Shown one piece after another: positions 38,476-45,354 of a stretch of DNA of 64,000 nucleotides. Made by a program: the position numbers and the translations under genes. Within the stretch, counting starts at the first letter, position 1. The number at the start of each line of letters is the position of its first letter. Origin of the DNA: Clostridia bacterium (lineage in GTDB: Bacteria; Bacillota; Clostridia; Christensenellales; Borkfalkiaceae); contig JAFWBT010000019.1 of the NCBI GenBank assembly GCA_017507005.1, positions 77,900 to 141,899 of the forward strand. The letters are read 5' to 3'. Under the pieces are notes generated by a model, which saw only the letters and a program-made list of their open reading frames with translations, did no database searches and was not told where the DNA came from.

Positions 38476-38576
38476 GTCTGGTTTTAGAAACGAGCAGTTC
38501 TAGACGCCGCGAGGGAGCGTACAGGGCGTACGTGACCGAGCGGCAACGCCGAAATGCGAGGTTTATAAAATCAGAC
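38476..38576. repeat. Dispersed hairpin element (copy 1), at the end of queA
   Basis: About 101 bp bounded by inverted repeats GTCTGGTTTTA (38476-38486) and TAAAATCAGAC (38566-38576). Inside: CGAGCAGTTCTAGACGCC (38491-), GGGAGCGTACAGGGCGTACG (about 38514-38533), and CAACGCCGAAATGCGA. The same blocks occur after ruvA. The right end overlaps the last codons of queA, so the element forms the 3' end of that message. Confidence 0.75.
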
Positions 38577-39597
38577 ACGCATCCCCGAAGGAGAAGAAAC
38601 GGTACCCCTTCCCCACCGCATATTTATATACGTCAAGGATTTCTTCCCTGCCCGTCAAACACGCTACGAGCATGATGAGCGTACTCTCGGGGAGATGGAA
38701 ATTGGTAATCAGCGCGTCCACGCACTTCATTTGATAGGGCGGATAGAGGAAAATTTCCGTATTACCACTGCATGCGCGCACCATACCGCTATCATCCGCC
38801 ACACTCTCCAACGTCCGCACCGACGTCGTGCCAACGGCGATTATCCGTCTGCCCTCGCGCTTTGCCGCGTTGATAATCTCTGCCGACTCCGCCTTGATTT
38901 CATAATATTCCGAGTGCATTTTATGGTCGGTGATAATCTCCTCACTCACGGGACGGAACGTGCCCAAGCCCACGTGCAATAACACCTCTGCCACCTGCAC
39001 GCCTTTGGCTTTGATTTTTGCGAGCAGTTCTTCTGTGAAATGCAAGCCCGCCGTCGGCGCCGCCGCCGAACCGTCCACCTTGCTATACACGGTGTTATAT
39101 CGCGCCTGATTTTCCAGTTTTTCTTTGATATACGGAGGCAAGGGCATCGTACCCACGCGCGAAAGCACGTCCTCAAACGCGCCCTCGTAGGAAAATTCCA
39201 CGATACGCTCACCCGAATCGGTGATATCCTTTACAACGAAAGACAGCTCGTCCCCGATTGTCATTTTCACGCCGATTTTACCTTTTTTCCCTGGCCGCAT
39301 CAGCACTTCCCACGTGTTGAGGTCGTACCGTTTTAACAGCAACACCTCCACCACGCCGCCGTGCTCTGTAAGGGCGTACATACGCGCAGGCAACACTTTC
39401 GTGTTGTTCACCACCAAAACGTCGCCCTCTTGTAAATAGTCGATTACGTCGCGGAAAATCTTGTCCGTAATCGTTTTTTTCTTGCTATCATATACGAGCA
39501 AACGCGAAGAATCCCGCGGCTCGGCAGGCGTCTGCGCTATCCGTTCCTCGGGAAGCTCGTAATAAAAATCACTCTTTTTATATTGCACTTTTTCCAT
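38563..39597 (-). CDS. queA: S-adenosylmethionine:tRNA ribosyltransferase-isomerase
   Basis: Transfers the ribosyl part of SAM to preQ1-tRNA, making epoxyqueuosine-tRNA, the substrate of QueH. 344 residues from the ATG at 39597 (MEKVQYKKSDFYYEL); the ribosome binding site is weak. Motifs: YELPEERIAQTPAEPRDSSR, LVVNNTKVLPAR, AAPTAGLHFTEELL, and VGTTSVRTLES. Its 3' end overlaps the terminal inverted repeat of a dispersed element. Last gene of the ruvC-A-B-queA group; ruvB-queA adjacency is common in Firmicutes. Confidence 0.96.
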   Translation of the reverse strand: MEKVQYKKSDFYYELPEERIAQTPAEPRDSSRLLVYDSKKKTITDKIFRDVIDYLQEGDVLVVNNTKVLPARMYALTEHGGVVEVLLLKRYDLNTWEVLMRPGKKGKIGVKMTIGDELSFVVKDITDSGERIVEFSYEGAFEDVLSRVGTMPLPPYIKEKLENQARYNTVYSKVDGSAAAPTAGLHFTEELLAKIKAKGVQVAEVLLHVGLGTFRPVSEEIITDHKMHSEYYEIKAESAEIINAAKREGRRIIAVGTTSVRTLESVADDSGMVRACSGNTEIFLYPPYQMKCVDALITNFHLPESTLIMLVACLTGREEILDVYKYAVGKGYRFFSFGDACLIL

Positions 39598-39673
39598 AGT
39601 TCTGCTTTTACCCAAACATAGGGCAAACTAGCGTTCAACGCATACCTGCCCTTATCGTTTCGTTTTTATTTCG

Positions 39674-40735
39674 TTATTCGTCGTCCGTTTCAAAGATGGA
39701 AATTTGGCGTTTTGCCTTCAAACTCGGCTGCAAGCCCATATGCGCGTAGCCGTCTTTAAGACAAATTCTGCCGCGCGGCGTGCGGGCAATAAACCCGAGC
39801 TGTAATAAGTACGGTTCGTACACGTCCTCAATCGTGTTCGCATCCTCGTTAATCGTCGCCGCCAACGTTTCCAGCCCCGTCGGGCCACCGTTGAATTTCT
39901 CGATTAACGCACGCAGGAGATTTCTGTCCGTTTCGTCCAAGCCCAGCTCGTCAATCTCCAACCTCGACAACGCAAAACGCGCGTCCTCACGCGTAATCGT
40001 GACGTTCCCTTTCACCAAGGAAAAGTCGCGTACGCGCTTTAAAAGTCGGTTTGCGATACGGGGCGTACCACGGCTACGGCGCGCAATCTCTGCCGCCGCC
40101 TCGTCCTCAATGGAAATATCCAACGCTTTTGCCGAACGGGAAACGATTTCTTGCAGTTCGGCAGGGGTATACATTTCCAAACGGTTGATGATACCAAAAC
40201 GGTCGCGCAAGGGCGCGGCAAGCATACCCACGCGCGTCGTTGCGCCAATCAACGTGAATTTCTTCAATGCAAAACGGATATTCCGCGCCGACGGGCCTTT
40301 GCCCACGATAATATCCAGCGCGTAGTCTTCCATTGCGGAATATAAAATCTCTTCTACCGAACGATTAAGGCGGTGAATTTCGTCGATAAACAACACGTCG
40401 CCGTCGTTGAGGTTGGTTAAAATCGCCGCAAGGTCGCCCGAACGTTCAATCGCAGGGCCGCTGGTGAGTTTTATAGACACGCCCAGCTCGTTTGCGATAA
40501 TGTGCGACAGCGTCGTTTTACCAAGCCCTGGAGGGCCGTACAATAGCACGTGGTCGAGCGCCTCGCCGCGCGCTTTCGCTGCCGCGATATACACGCCGAG
40601 GTTTTCTTTCACCTTTTGCTGACCGACGTAGTCGGACATTGCCTTGGGGCGGAGTACGTTTTCCTCCGCGTCGTATTCCGTTTTCGTGCTGACGATTAAG
40701 CTCTCGTCAACGCCGTAATCTTCCTCTTCAAACAT
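39674..40735 (-). CDS. ruvB: Holliday junction branch-migration helicase RuvB
   Basis: Hexameric AAA+ motor that, with RuvA, drives Holliday-junction branch migration. 353 residues. Walker A is [16 protein letters not shown], Walker B is [11 protein letters not shown], sensor 1 is [19 protein letters not shown], and the C-terminal winged helix includes [17 protein letters not shown]. It is separated from ruvA by a 244-bp gap carrying a hairpin element, although the genes are likely co-transcribed. A dispersed motif lies after it (39631-39655). Confidence 0.97.
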   Translation of the reverse strand: MFEEEDYGVDESLIVSTKTEYDAEENVLRPKAMSDYVGQQKVKENLGVYIAAAKARGEALDHVLLYGPPGLGKTTLSHIIANELGVSIKLTSGPAIERSGDLAAILTNLNDGDVLFIDEIHRLNRSVEEILYSAMEDYALDIIVGKGPSARNIRFALKKFTLIGATTRVGMLAAPLRDRFGIINRLEMYTPAELQEIVSRSAKALDISIEDEAAAEIARRSRGTPRIANRLLKRVRDFSLVKGNVTITREDARFALSRLEIDELGLDETDRNLLRALIEKFNGGPTGLETLAATINEDANTIEDVYEPYLLQLGFIARTPRGRICLKDGYAHMGLQPSLKAKRQISIFETDDE

Positions 40736-40854
40736 AATCGTTCACCTTTATTCCACCAACCAACGTTCCGCCAACGTTCCGTTGGATCGAGTCTTTTTCT
40801 GTTTCTATACGTGACCAAAACAAAACGCCAGCCTAACGTAGCATATCGCTCACG

Positions 40855-40976
40855 CCAAAAACGGCGCAGTTGCGAGCAGTTCTAGGCGCGGTGAGCACGC
40901 CGACGGGAGCGTACTAGCCGTACGTGATCAAGGCGCGCGCAAGCGCAACGCCGAAATGCGAAGTAAATCCGCCGTT
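40855..40976. repeat. Dispersed hairpin element (copy 2), after ruvA
   Basis: Bounded by AAAAACGGCG (about 40857) and CCGCCGTTTTTTT (to 40980). It contains CGAGCAGTTCTAGGCGC, GGGAGCGTACTAGCCGTACG (about 40900-40919) and CAACGCCGAAATGCGA. The inner blocks match copy 1, while the terminal inverted repeats differ in sequence yet still pair, as for an RNA stem. Confidence 0.75.
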
Positions 40977-40979
40977 TTT

Positions 40980-41588
40980 TTATACACCTTGGAGGGCGCG
41001 CATTATAATCTCCTCCACCGTTCTCGCGCCTGCATCGTGCGCTTTCTTCACCGCTTGTGTGCTCTCCGAACGGGTAAAACCAAGCCCCATCAACGCCGAC
41101 ACAGCCTCTTCGTCCTGCGCGGACAATTTCACAGCGCTTTGCTCGCTTGGCGCAGACATGGTATCGCCACTCGCGCCCAGCACCTCCGCCGCCGATATCT
41201 TCCCGTGCAATTCCAAAACGATTTTTTCCGCCGTCTTTTTGCCCAAACCTTTCACCGCGCTCAGGCGTTTTACGTCCGCCGTCGCTACCGCCTGCGCGAA
41301 CTCGTCCGCGCTCAAACCAGCCAAAATCGCTATGCCCATCTTCGGACCGACGCCCGATACGGAAATCAATTTCAAAAACAGTTCCTTTTCCTTGGGCGAT
41401 TCAAAACCAAACAGCGTTACGCCGTCCTCTTTCACCTGTAAATAGGTGTATAATTCCGCAATCTCGCCCTGCGTTATCTTTTTAAACGCCCCGCCCGAGC
41501 AGTACGCCTCGTACCCCACGCCGTTCACGTCCAATATCACTGTTTCCGCCGTCGTCGTCAACACTCTGCCTCGTAAATACGCTATCAT
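40980..41588 (-). CDS. ruvA: Holliday junction DNA-binding protein RuvA
   Basis: Tetrameric junction-binding protein, 202 residues. The N-terminal OB-fold starts MIAYLRGRVLTTTAETVILD. Helix-hairpin-helix segments are ISVSGVGPKMGIAILAG and LSAVKGLGKKTAEKIVLEL. The C-terminal RuvB-contact domain ends ARTVEEIIMRALQGV. It lies 11 bp after ruvC. The flexible linker contains a dispersed-motif copy (41144-41166). Confidence 0.96.
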   Translation of the reverse strand: MIAYLRGRVLTTTAETVILDVNGVGYEAYCSGGAFKKITQGEIAELYTYLQVKEDGVTLFGFESPKEKELFLKLISVSGVGPKMGIAILAGLSADEFAQAVATADVKRLSAVKGLGKKTAEKIVLELHGKISAAEVLGASGDTMSAPSEQSAVKLSAQDEEAVSALMGLGFTRSESTQAVKKAHDAGARTVEEIIMRALQGV

Positions 41589-41599
41589 ATCTCCTCTCC

Positions 41600-42367
41600 T
41601 TATTCGTCCGTTTTCTTACATGGACGCATACCTGCCCCCGTCGTTTTGTCCGTTTTCGGCGTTTTCACCGTCACGCACGACGCTCTGCCAACGCCCGTCA
41701 CGCCCGAAATCCCCGTCGCGTTTTGCAGCGCGTTCACGCTACCCACGGAAGAAAATCCCGCGCCCGATTTCCCCTTACCGCGCTTTCTCGCGCCCGACGC
41801 CATCAGTTCTTGATACGCGCTCGCAGGGGCAGTCGTCGCCGCCGTGTTGTTCCCTTTCGTTCTCGTCATATTCCCCACGGCAAACAACTCGCCAAATCGG
41901 CTCGCAAACGAGTGACACAGCGCAATCGCCAACGCGTCCGCCGCGTCGTCGGGCTTTGGAACGCTCTGTAAATGCAATATCGAGGTCACGACAGACTGTA
42001 TCTGCTTTTTGTCCGCCTTGCCGTAGCCCGTCAGCGCTTGCTTGATTTGCATAGGCGTATATTCGTACAGCCTACCGCATTCCTTTACGCAGGTGAGCAA
42101 CGCCACACCGCGCGCGTGCGCCACGGCAATACCCGTCGTGATGTTTTTGGAAAAGAACAGCTCTTCCATTGCCACCTCGTCAGGGTGGTATTTATCCAGC
42201 ACTTTTTTTACACCCTCTTCCAGCATCGCCAGTCGCACGGGCATACTCTCGTCCTTGGGCGTCACCACCACGCCGTAATCAATCGCGCGGCAATTCCCCC
42301 GTTCGTCCTTTTCAATTATCCCATACCCCAGCGTCGCTATCCCCGGGTCTACCCCTAAAATAATCAT
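41600..42367 (-). CDS. ruvC: Holliday junction resolvase RuvC with C-terminal extension
   Basis: Mg2+-dependent endonuclease that cuts Holliday junctions. 255 residues, about 85 longer than typical RuvC. The core (1-170) has the first catalytic aspartate in ILGVDPGIATLGYG, the glutamate in VAMEELFF, and the C-terminal acidic pair in KPDDAADALAIALCH. The extension (about 171-255) is rich in Gly, Ala, Thr and Lys and looks disordered. Its last 15 residues are encoded by a dispersed-motif copy (41618-41640). First gene of the ruvC-A-B-queA group. Confidence 0.95.
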   Translation of the reverse strand: MIILGVDPGIATLGYGIIEKDERGNCRAIDYGVVVTPKDESMPVRLAMLEEGVKKVLDKYHPDEVAMEELFFSKNITTGIAVAHARGVALLTCVKECGRLYEYTPMQIKQALTGYGKADKKQIQSVVTSILHLQSVPKPDDAADALAIALCHSFASRFGELFAVGNMTRTKGNNTAATTAPASAYQELMASGARKRGKGKSGAGFSSVGSVNALQNATGISGVTGVGRASCVTVKTPKTDKTTGAGMRPCKKTDE

Positions 42368-42498
42368 TTCTTTTCGTCCACGTCTTTTGTTCGTAGCGTT
42401 GGCGTTCGCTTTTCTTCGTTTTTTTGCGTTTTTCGCGTTTTTCGCCTGCTTGCGTTTTCAACACGCGTTTCGCCAACTAAACTTTTGTTCTTTTTTCT

Positions 42499-42527
42499 AT
42501 TGTACCGCAAAAGCGGAAAAATGTCAA
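42499..42527 (-). promoter_or_regulatory. ruvC promoter
   Basis: TTGACA (42527-42522), 17-bp spacer, TACAAT (42504-42499). Leader of about 125 nt with repeated GCGTTTTTCGC blocks and no recognised riboswitch. Confidence 0.8.
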
Positions 42528-42610
42528 GCCTCTTGCAAACGTAACCGCAGTTTCCTTTTCGTTCGTTGAAAAAAATTTTTCAAAACCCGAAAAAAGTGGG
42601 CAGTATCCCC

Positions 42611-42863
42611 TTGACAAAGCGCAAAAAGGTGATATAATCACCACTGCGACGGGCGGCAGTGAAATTCCCTCTATCACGCCTCCTGTTCAAAAAGTCAACC
42701 GAACGTCCATTTTCGTTCCGTTTTTGGAAAGGGCGAAAAAAGCGTGACGTTGCGCTATACAAACAGCGCGAGGACTTTCCTCGTTTTCCTTTCGCCGTTG
42801 TTAGCGCGTACGCCGTCGTCGTTTTTTTTGCCTAAAAAAGTTCAAAAAAGGAGAAAAAACGAT
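42611..42863 (+). promoter_or_regulatory. Strong promoter and 220-nt leader of a small orphan gene
   Basis: TTGACA (42611-42616), 16-bp spacer, TATAAT (42633-42638). The transcript would begin near 42645 with CACTGC...GCAGTG (a hairpin). It then runs through a GAGGACTTTCCTC hairpin to AAAAAAGGAG, the ribosome binding site of the 42864 gene. No known riboswitch was recognised. Confidence 0.65.
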
Positions 42864-43046
42864 ATGAAAACGTTGAAAAAGTGGATGAATTGGTTAGGTT
42901 TGGACGCGCTCCTTTTGGGGCTGCTCGAAAAGCTTGCGCTCGGGTTGATCAAGAAATTAGAGTCGTGGCTGACGTCCGCGCGAAATTTCCTCGACCGAGT
43001 GCAACGATCCCGCACCGAAATTATTAAAAATTCGATAAGTGCGTAA
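42864..43046 (+). CDS. Small amphipathic protein, unknown
   Basis: A 60-residue protein starting MKTLKKWMNWLGLDALLL at the ATG at 42864. The start is set by a strong AAGGAG 9 nt upstream and a strong promoter 225 bp upstream; the open frame extends further, but without signals. The sequence alternates Leu-rich and basic residues and should form amphipathic helices. It is not a classical signal peptide. No family recognised. A membrane-active peptide, a toxin-like peptide or a small regulator are all possible. It stands alone before a terminator. Confidence 0.6.
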   Translation: MKTLKKWMNWLGLDALLLGLLEKLALGLIKKLESWLTSARNFLDRVQRSRTEIIKNSISA

Positions 43047-43051
43047 AAGAA

Positions 43052-43084
43052 AAAGAGCGTTGGCGAATTATCGCCGACGCTCTC
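43052..43084. terminator. Bidirectional terminator
   Basis: GAGCGTTGGCGA, short loop, TCGCCGACGCTC with flanking A- and T-tracts; it serves the small ORF and the ferredoxin. Confidence 0.8.
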
Positions 43085-43109
43085 ATTTCATTTTCAAGGT
43101 TTTTTCTTA

Positions 43110-43283
43110 TTATTCCGCCTTGATTGCGTTAACGGGGCAGCCGTCTTCACAAGCGCCACAATCCACGCATTCGTCGCTGATCACGTAGATACCTTTTGCT
43201 TCGTCAAGAGCGATTGCGCCAACGGGACAGGTGTCCGCGCACGCACCACAAGCGAGACATTCGTCCGTAATTACATGTGCCAT
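43110..43283 (-). CDS. 2[4Fe-4S] ferredoxin
   Basis: A 57-residue clostridial-type electron carrier. Two full cluster motifs are visible: [12 protein letters not shown] and [12 protein letters not shown], each CX2CX2CX3CP. The start is the ATG at 43283 (MAHVITDE), with CGGAGG upstream. It has its own promoter at 43327-43355. It supplies low-potential electrons for anaerobic metabolism, and possibly for the Fe-S and radical SAM enzymes in this window. Confidence 0.97.
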   Translation of the reverse strand: MAHVITDECLACGACADTCPVGAIALDEAKGIYVISDECVDCGACEDGCPVNAIKAE

Positions 43284-43326
43284 AGCATTATACCTCCGAG
43301 ATATTAGGTTTTTTCACCGTGCTTTT

Positions 43327-43355
43327 ATTATAACACATTTTTTTCTATTCGTAAA
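43327..43355 (-). promoter_or_regulatory. Ferredoxin promoter
   Basis: TTTACG (43355-43350), 17-bp spacer, TATAAT (43332-43327). Confidence 0.7.
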
Positions 43356-43430
43356 GGATTAAAAGGCGTTTTTTGACAACTTTTCGTAATTTTTTCTCTA
43401 CCCCGCCGTAAAAATATTTACCAAAATTCT

Positions 43431-43590
43431 TTACAGCGCCACTTCGCCGTTGCTACACACGACCTTCGTCGCAGGAACACCTTCGTTCCACCGAGTTCCT
43501 ATCCATACTGCGTTCCACTGCTTTACCGTACCCTTAAAAATTATACTCGTTAATTTTTCACAATTTATAAAAGCCTCGTAAGCAATTGTT
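43431..43590 (-). pseudogene. C-terminal remnant of a leucine-rich-repeat (BspA-type) surface protein
   Basis: The frame reads AYEAFINCEKLTSIIFKGTV, then KQWNAVWIGTRWNEGVP, and ends in a Cys-containing VCSNGEVAL tail. This is the closing repeat and end of BspA-like leucine-rich surface proteins (AF-NC-L-I-GT-QW). The sequence before it (to 43670) does not continue the repeat, so the rest has been lost. The flanks 43284-43430 and 43670-43825 are AT-rich with no gene. Confidence 0.7.
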
Positions 43591-43825
43591 TTTATGAATA
43601 AAAAGAAGTGTCGCTCCACAAAACGAAACGACACCCGTAAAAATGTCCTTCTCGCTTTGCTGCGACACAAATTTAATAATGAATTTCTTTAAGCACTAGA
43701 AATTTTATAACGCGAAAAAGATACACCTCTACCAAAGAAGTATAACTTTCCTTAAAAAACTTTATTCGATTATGTCGCAAAATTATTTACCACGCTTGAC
43801 ACTTTTTGTCAATATTTTTTACGCA

Positions 43826-43866
43826 AAAAAAGCGTTGACAATTTCCCATTGTCAACGCTTTTTCTT
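43826..43866 (-). terminator. Cysteine desulfurase terminator
   Basis: AAAGCGTTGACAAT, short loop, ATTGTCAACGCTTT; a perfect stem with U-run on the minus strand. Confidence 0.88.
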
Positions 43867-43878
43867 CACTCTTTTTTC

Positions 43879-45021
43879 TTAAAACTTTCGCAACGTTTCC
43901 ACAGCCGCCTTCATCAACGCCGCCGCGCGACGAATTTCTTCTTCCGTGTTGTTCTTCCCAAAGCTAACTCTCACCGATGCGCGCGCTTTTTCTTCCGTCA
44001 AGCCCATCGCCGTCAACACGTGGCTGGGTTTTACCGACGCGCTCGCGCAAGCTGAGCCTGCCGCGATACATACGCCCTCCAAATCGAGCTTATACAACAA
44101 ATCCTCGTTCCTTACGCCGTCAAACCGCAAATTCAACACCGCCGCCAACGCATTTTCGCTGTCGCCGTTGATATGCACGTTATCTAGCGTCAAAATTTCC
44201 GATAAAAACGTTTCGCGCAATCGCTGTATTTTTTCGTTCGACGCAGACATGGTAGCCACGTTTTTTGCATACGCCGCCGCCAAACCCACCACGGCAGGTA
44301 TGTTCGTCGTGCCGCCGCGCAGTCCGCGTTCTTGTTCGCCTCCCACGATAAGGCGGTCCATTTTTACGCCACTGCGGATATACAGCACCCCACAGCCTTT
44401 CGGCCCGTAAAATTTATGCGAGGAAAAGGACAGCATATCCACGCCCCAATCCTTTACGTTTAAAGGCATATACGGCGCGGCTTGCACGGCGTCGCAAAAG
44501 AACAGACTGCCGTTTTCTCTCGCCAGCGCGGCGATTTCCTTGACGGGCTGCACAACCCCCGTTTCGTTATTCACCGCCATCACCGCCACCAGCCCCGTAT
44601 CGGGAGTAAGGGCCGCTTTTACGTCGCTCAACGCAACCCTGCCCCCCTCGTTCATAGGCAAAACGACGACGTCAAAGCCCTCTTTTTTCAGTTTTTCCGC
44701 CGCCTCTTTTACGGCGTGATGCTCGATAGCGGACACGATAATACGATTTTTACCGAGCGCGCGTTGCGCGTACGCGCCGCCAATGATAGCCCAGTTATCC
44801 GCCTCCGTACCGCCCGAGGTGAAATAGATTTCGTTCGGCTTTGCATTGACAAGCTCCGCCACCGTATCCCGCGCCCTATCGACAGCCATCATTGCCTTGC
44901 GTCCAACGGCGTGCGGCGAATCGGCGTTGCCAAACTCCGTCGTCAAATACGGAAGCATAGCGTCCAATACGTCTTTATCGAGCGGCGTCGTTGCCGCATG
45001 GTCGAGATAGATCCGTTCCAT
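43879..45021 (-). CDS. Cysteine desulfurase (NifS/IscS family)
   Basis: PLP enzyme taking sulfur from cysteine for Fe-S clusters or tRNA thiolation. 380 residues. It starts MERIYLDHAATTPLD. The PLP lysine is in SFSSHKFYGPKGCG, and the persulfide cysteine is in AAGSACASASVKPSHV, the short-loop NifS/IscS type. No scaffold (iscU) or thiouridylase gene lies next to it. Own promoter at 45053-45081. Confidence 0.94.
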   Translation of the reverse strand: MERIYLDHAATTPLDKDVLDAMLPYLTTEFGNADSPHAVGRKAMMAVDRARDTVAELVNAKPNEIYFTSGGTEADNWAIIGGAYAQRALGKNRIIVSAIEHHAVKEAAEKLKKEGFDVVVLPMNEGGRVALSDVKAALTPDTGLVAVMAVNNETGVVQPVKEIAALARENGSLFFCDAVQAAPYMPLNVKDWGVDMLSFSSHKFYGPKGCGVLYIRSGVKMDRLIVGGEQERGLRGGTTNIPAVVGLAAAYAKNVATMSASNEKIQRLRETFLSEILTLDNVHINGDSENALAAVLNLRFDGVRNEDLLYKLDLEGVCIAAGSACASASVKPSHVLTAMGLTEEKARASVRVSFGKNNTEEEIRRAAALMKAAVETLRKF

Positions 45022-45052
45022 AACCCCTTCCTTAATACTATATTTCGTCTAT

Positions 45053-45081
45053 ATTATACCAACTCCGCCCTCGTTTGTCAA
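45053..45081 (-). promoter_or_regulatory. Cysteine desulfurase promoter
   Basis: TTGACA (45081-45076), 17-bp spacer, TATAAT (45058-45053). Confidence 0.85.
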
Positions 45082-45214
45082 CGCATACGAAGAACAAGCC
45101 GCGTTTTTACCCGAAAAAAGCTATAAAAATCCCTAGCAAACCGTCACCAACTCTGCATTTTGCCCTTTTTAGGAAGATATTTCAAAAAAATCCAAACTTT
45201 TTTTCAAAAACCCC

Positions 45215-45354
45215 TTGAAAAATGTTAAAAAATATAATATAATGATTGCAATTATCGGTTCACTTGTGAGAAAAACTGTTCCAAAAGAACAAAATTGTTA
45301 TTTTCACGCCCCACTGACCGATAAAATCTTTATAACACAGGGGGAACAAATATT
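45215..45354 (+). promoter_or_regulatory. Promoter and structured leader of the EF-G-like gene
   Basis: TTGAAA (45215-45220), 17-bp spacer, TATAAT (45238-45243). The leader of about 105 nt can close on itself with TTATCGGT (45252-45259) and ACCGATAA (45317-45324), holding an inner GTTC-CAAAA-GAAC hairpin. The ribosome binding site is GGGGGA. Positions 45082-45214 show nothing recognisable. Confidence 0.65.

Noticed and set aside
42765-42785. GAGGAAAGTCC on the minus strand, like the RNase P RNA signature
   Set aside because: It is half of a small GAGGACTTTCCTC palindrome, and the rest of the conserved RNase P core is absent.
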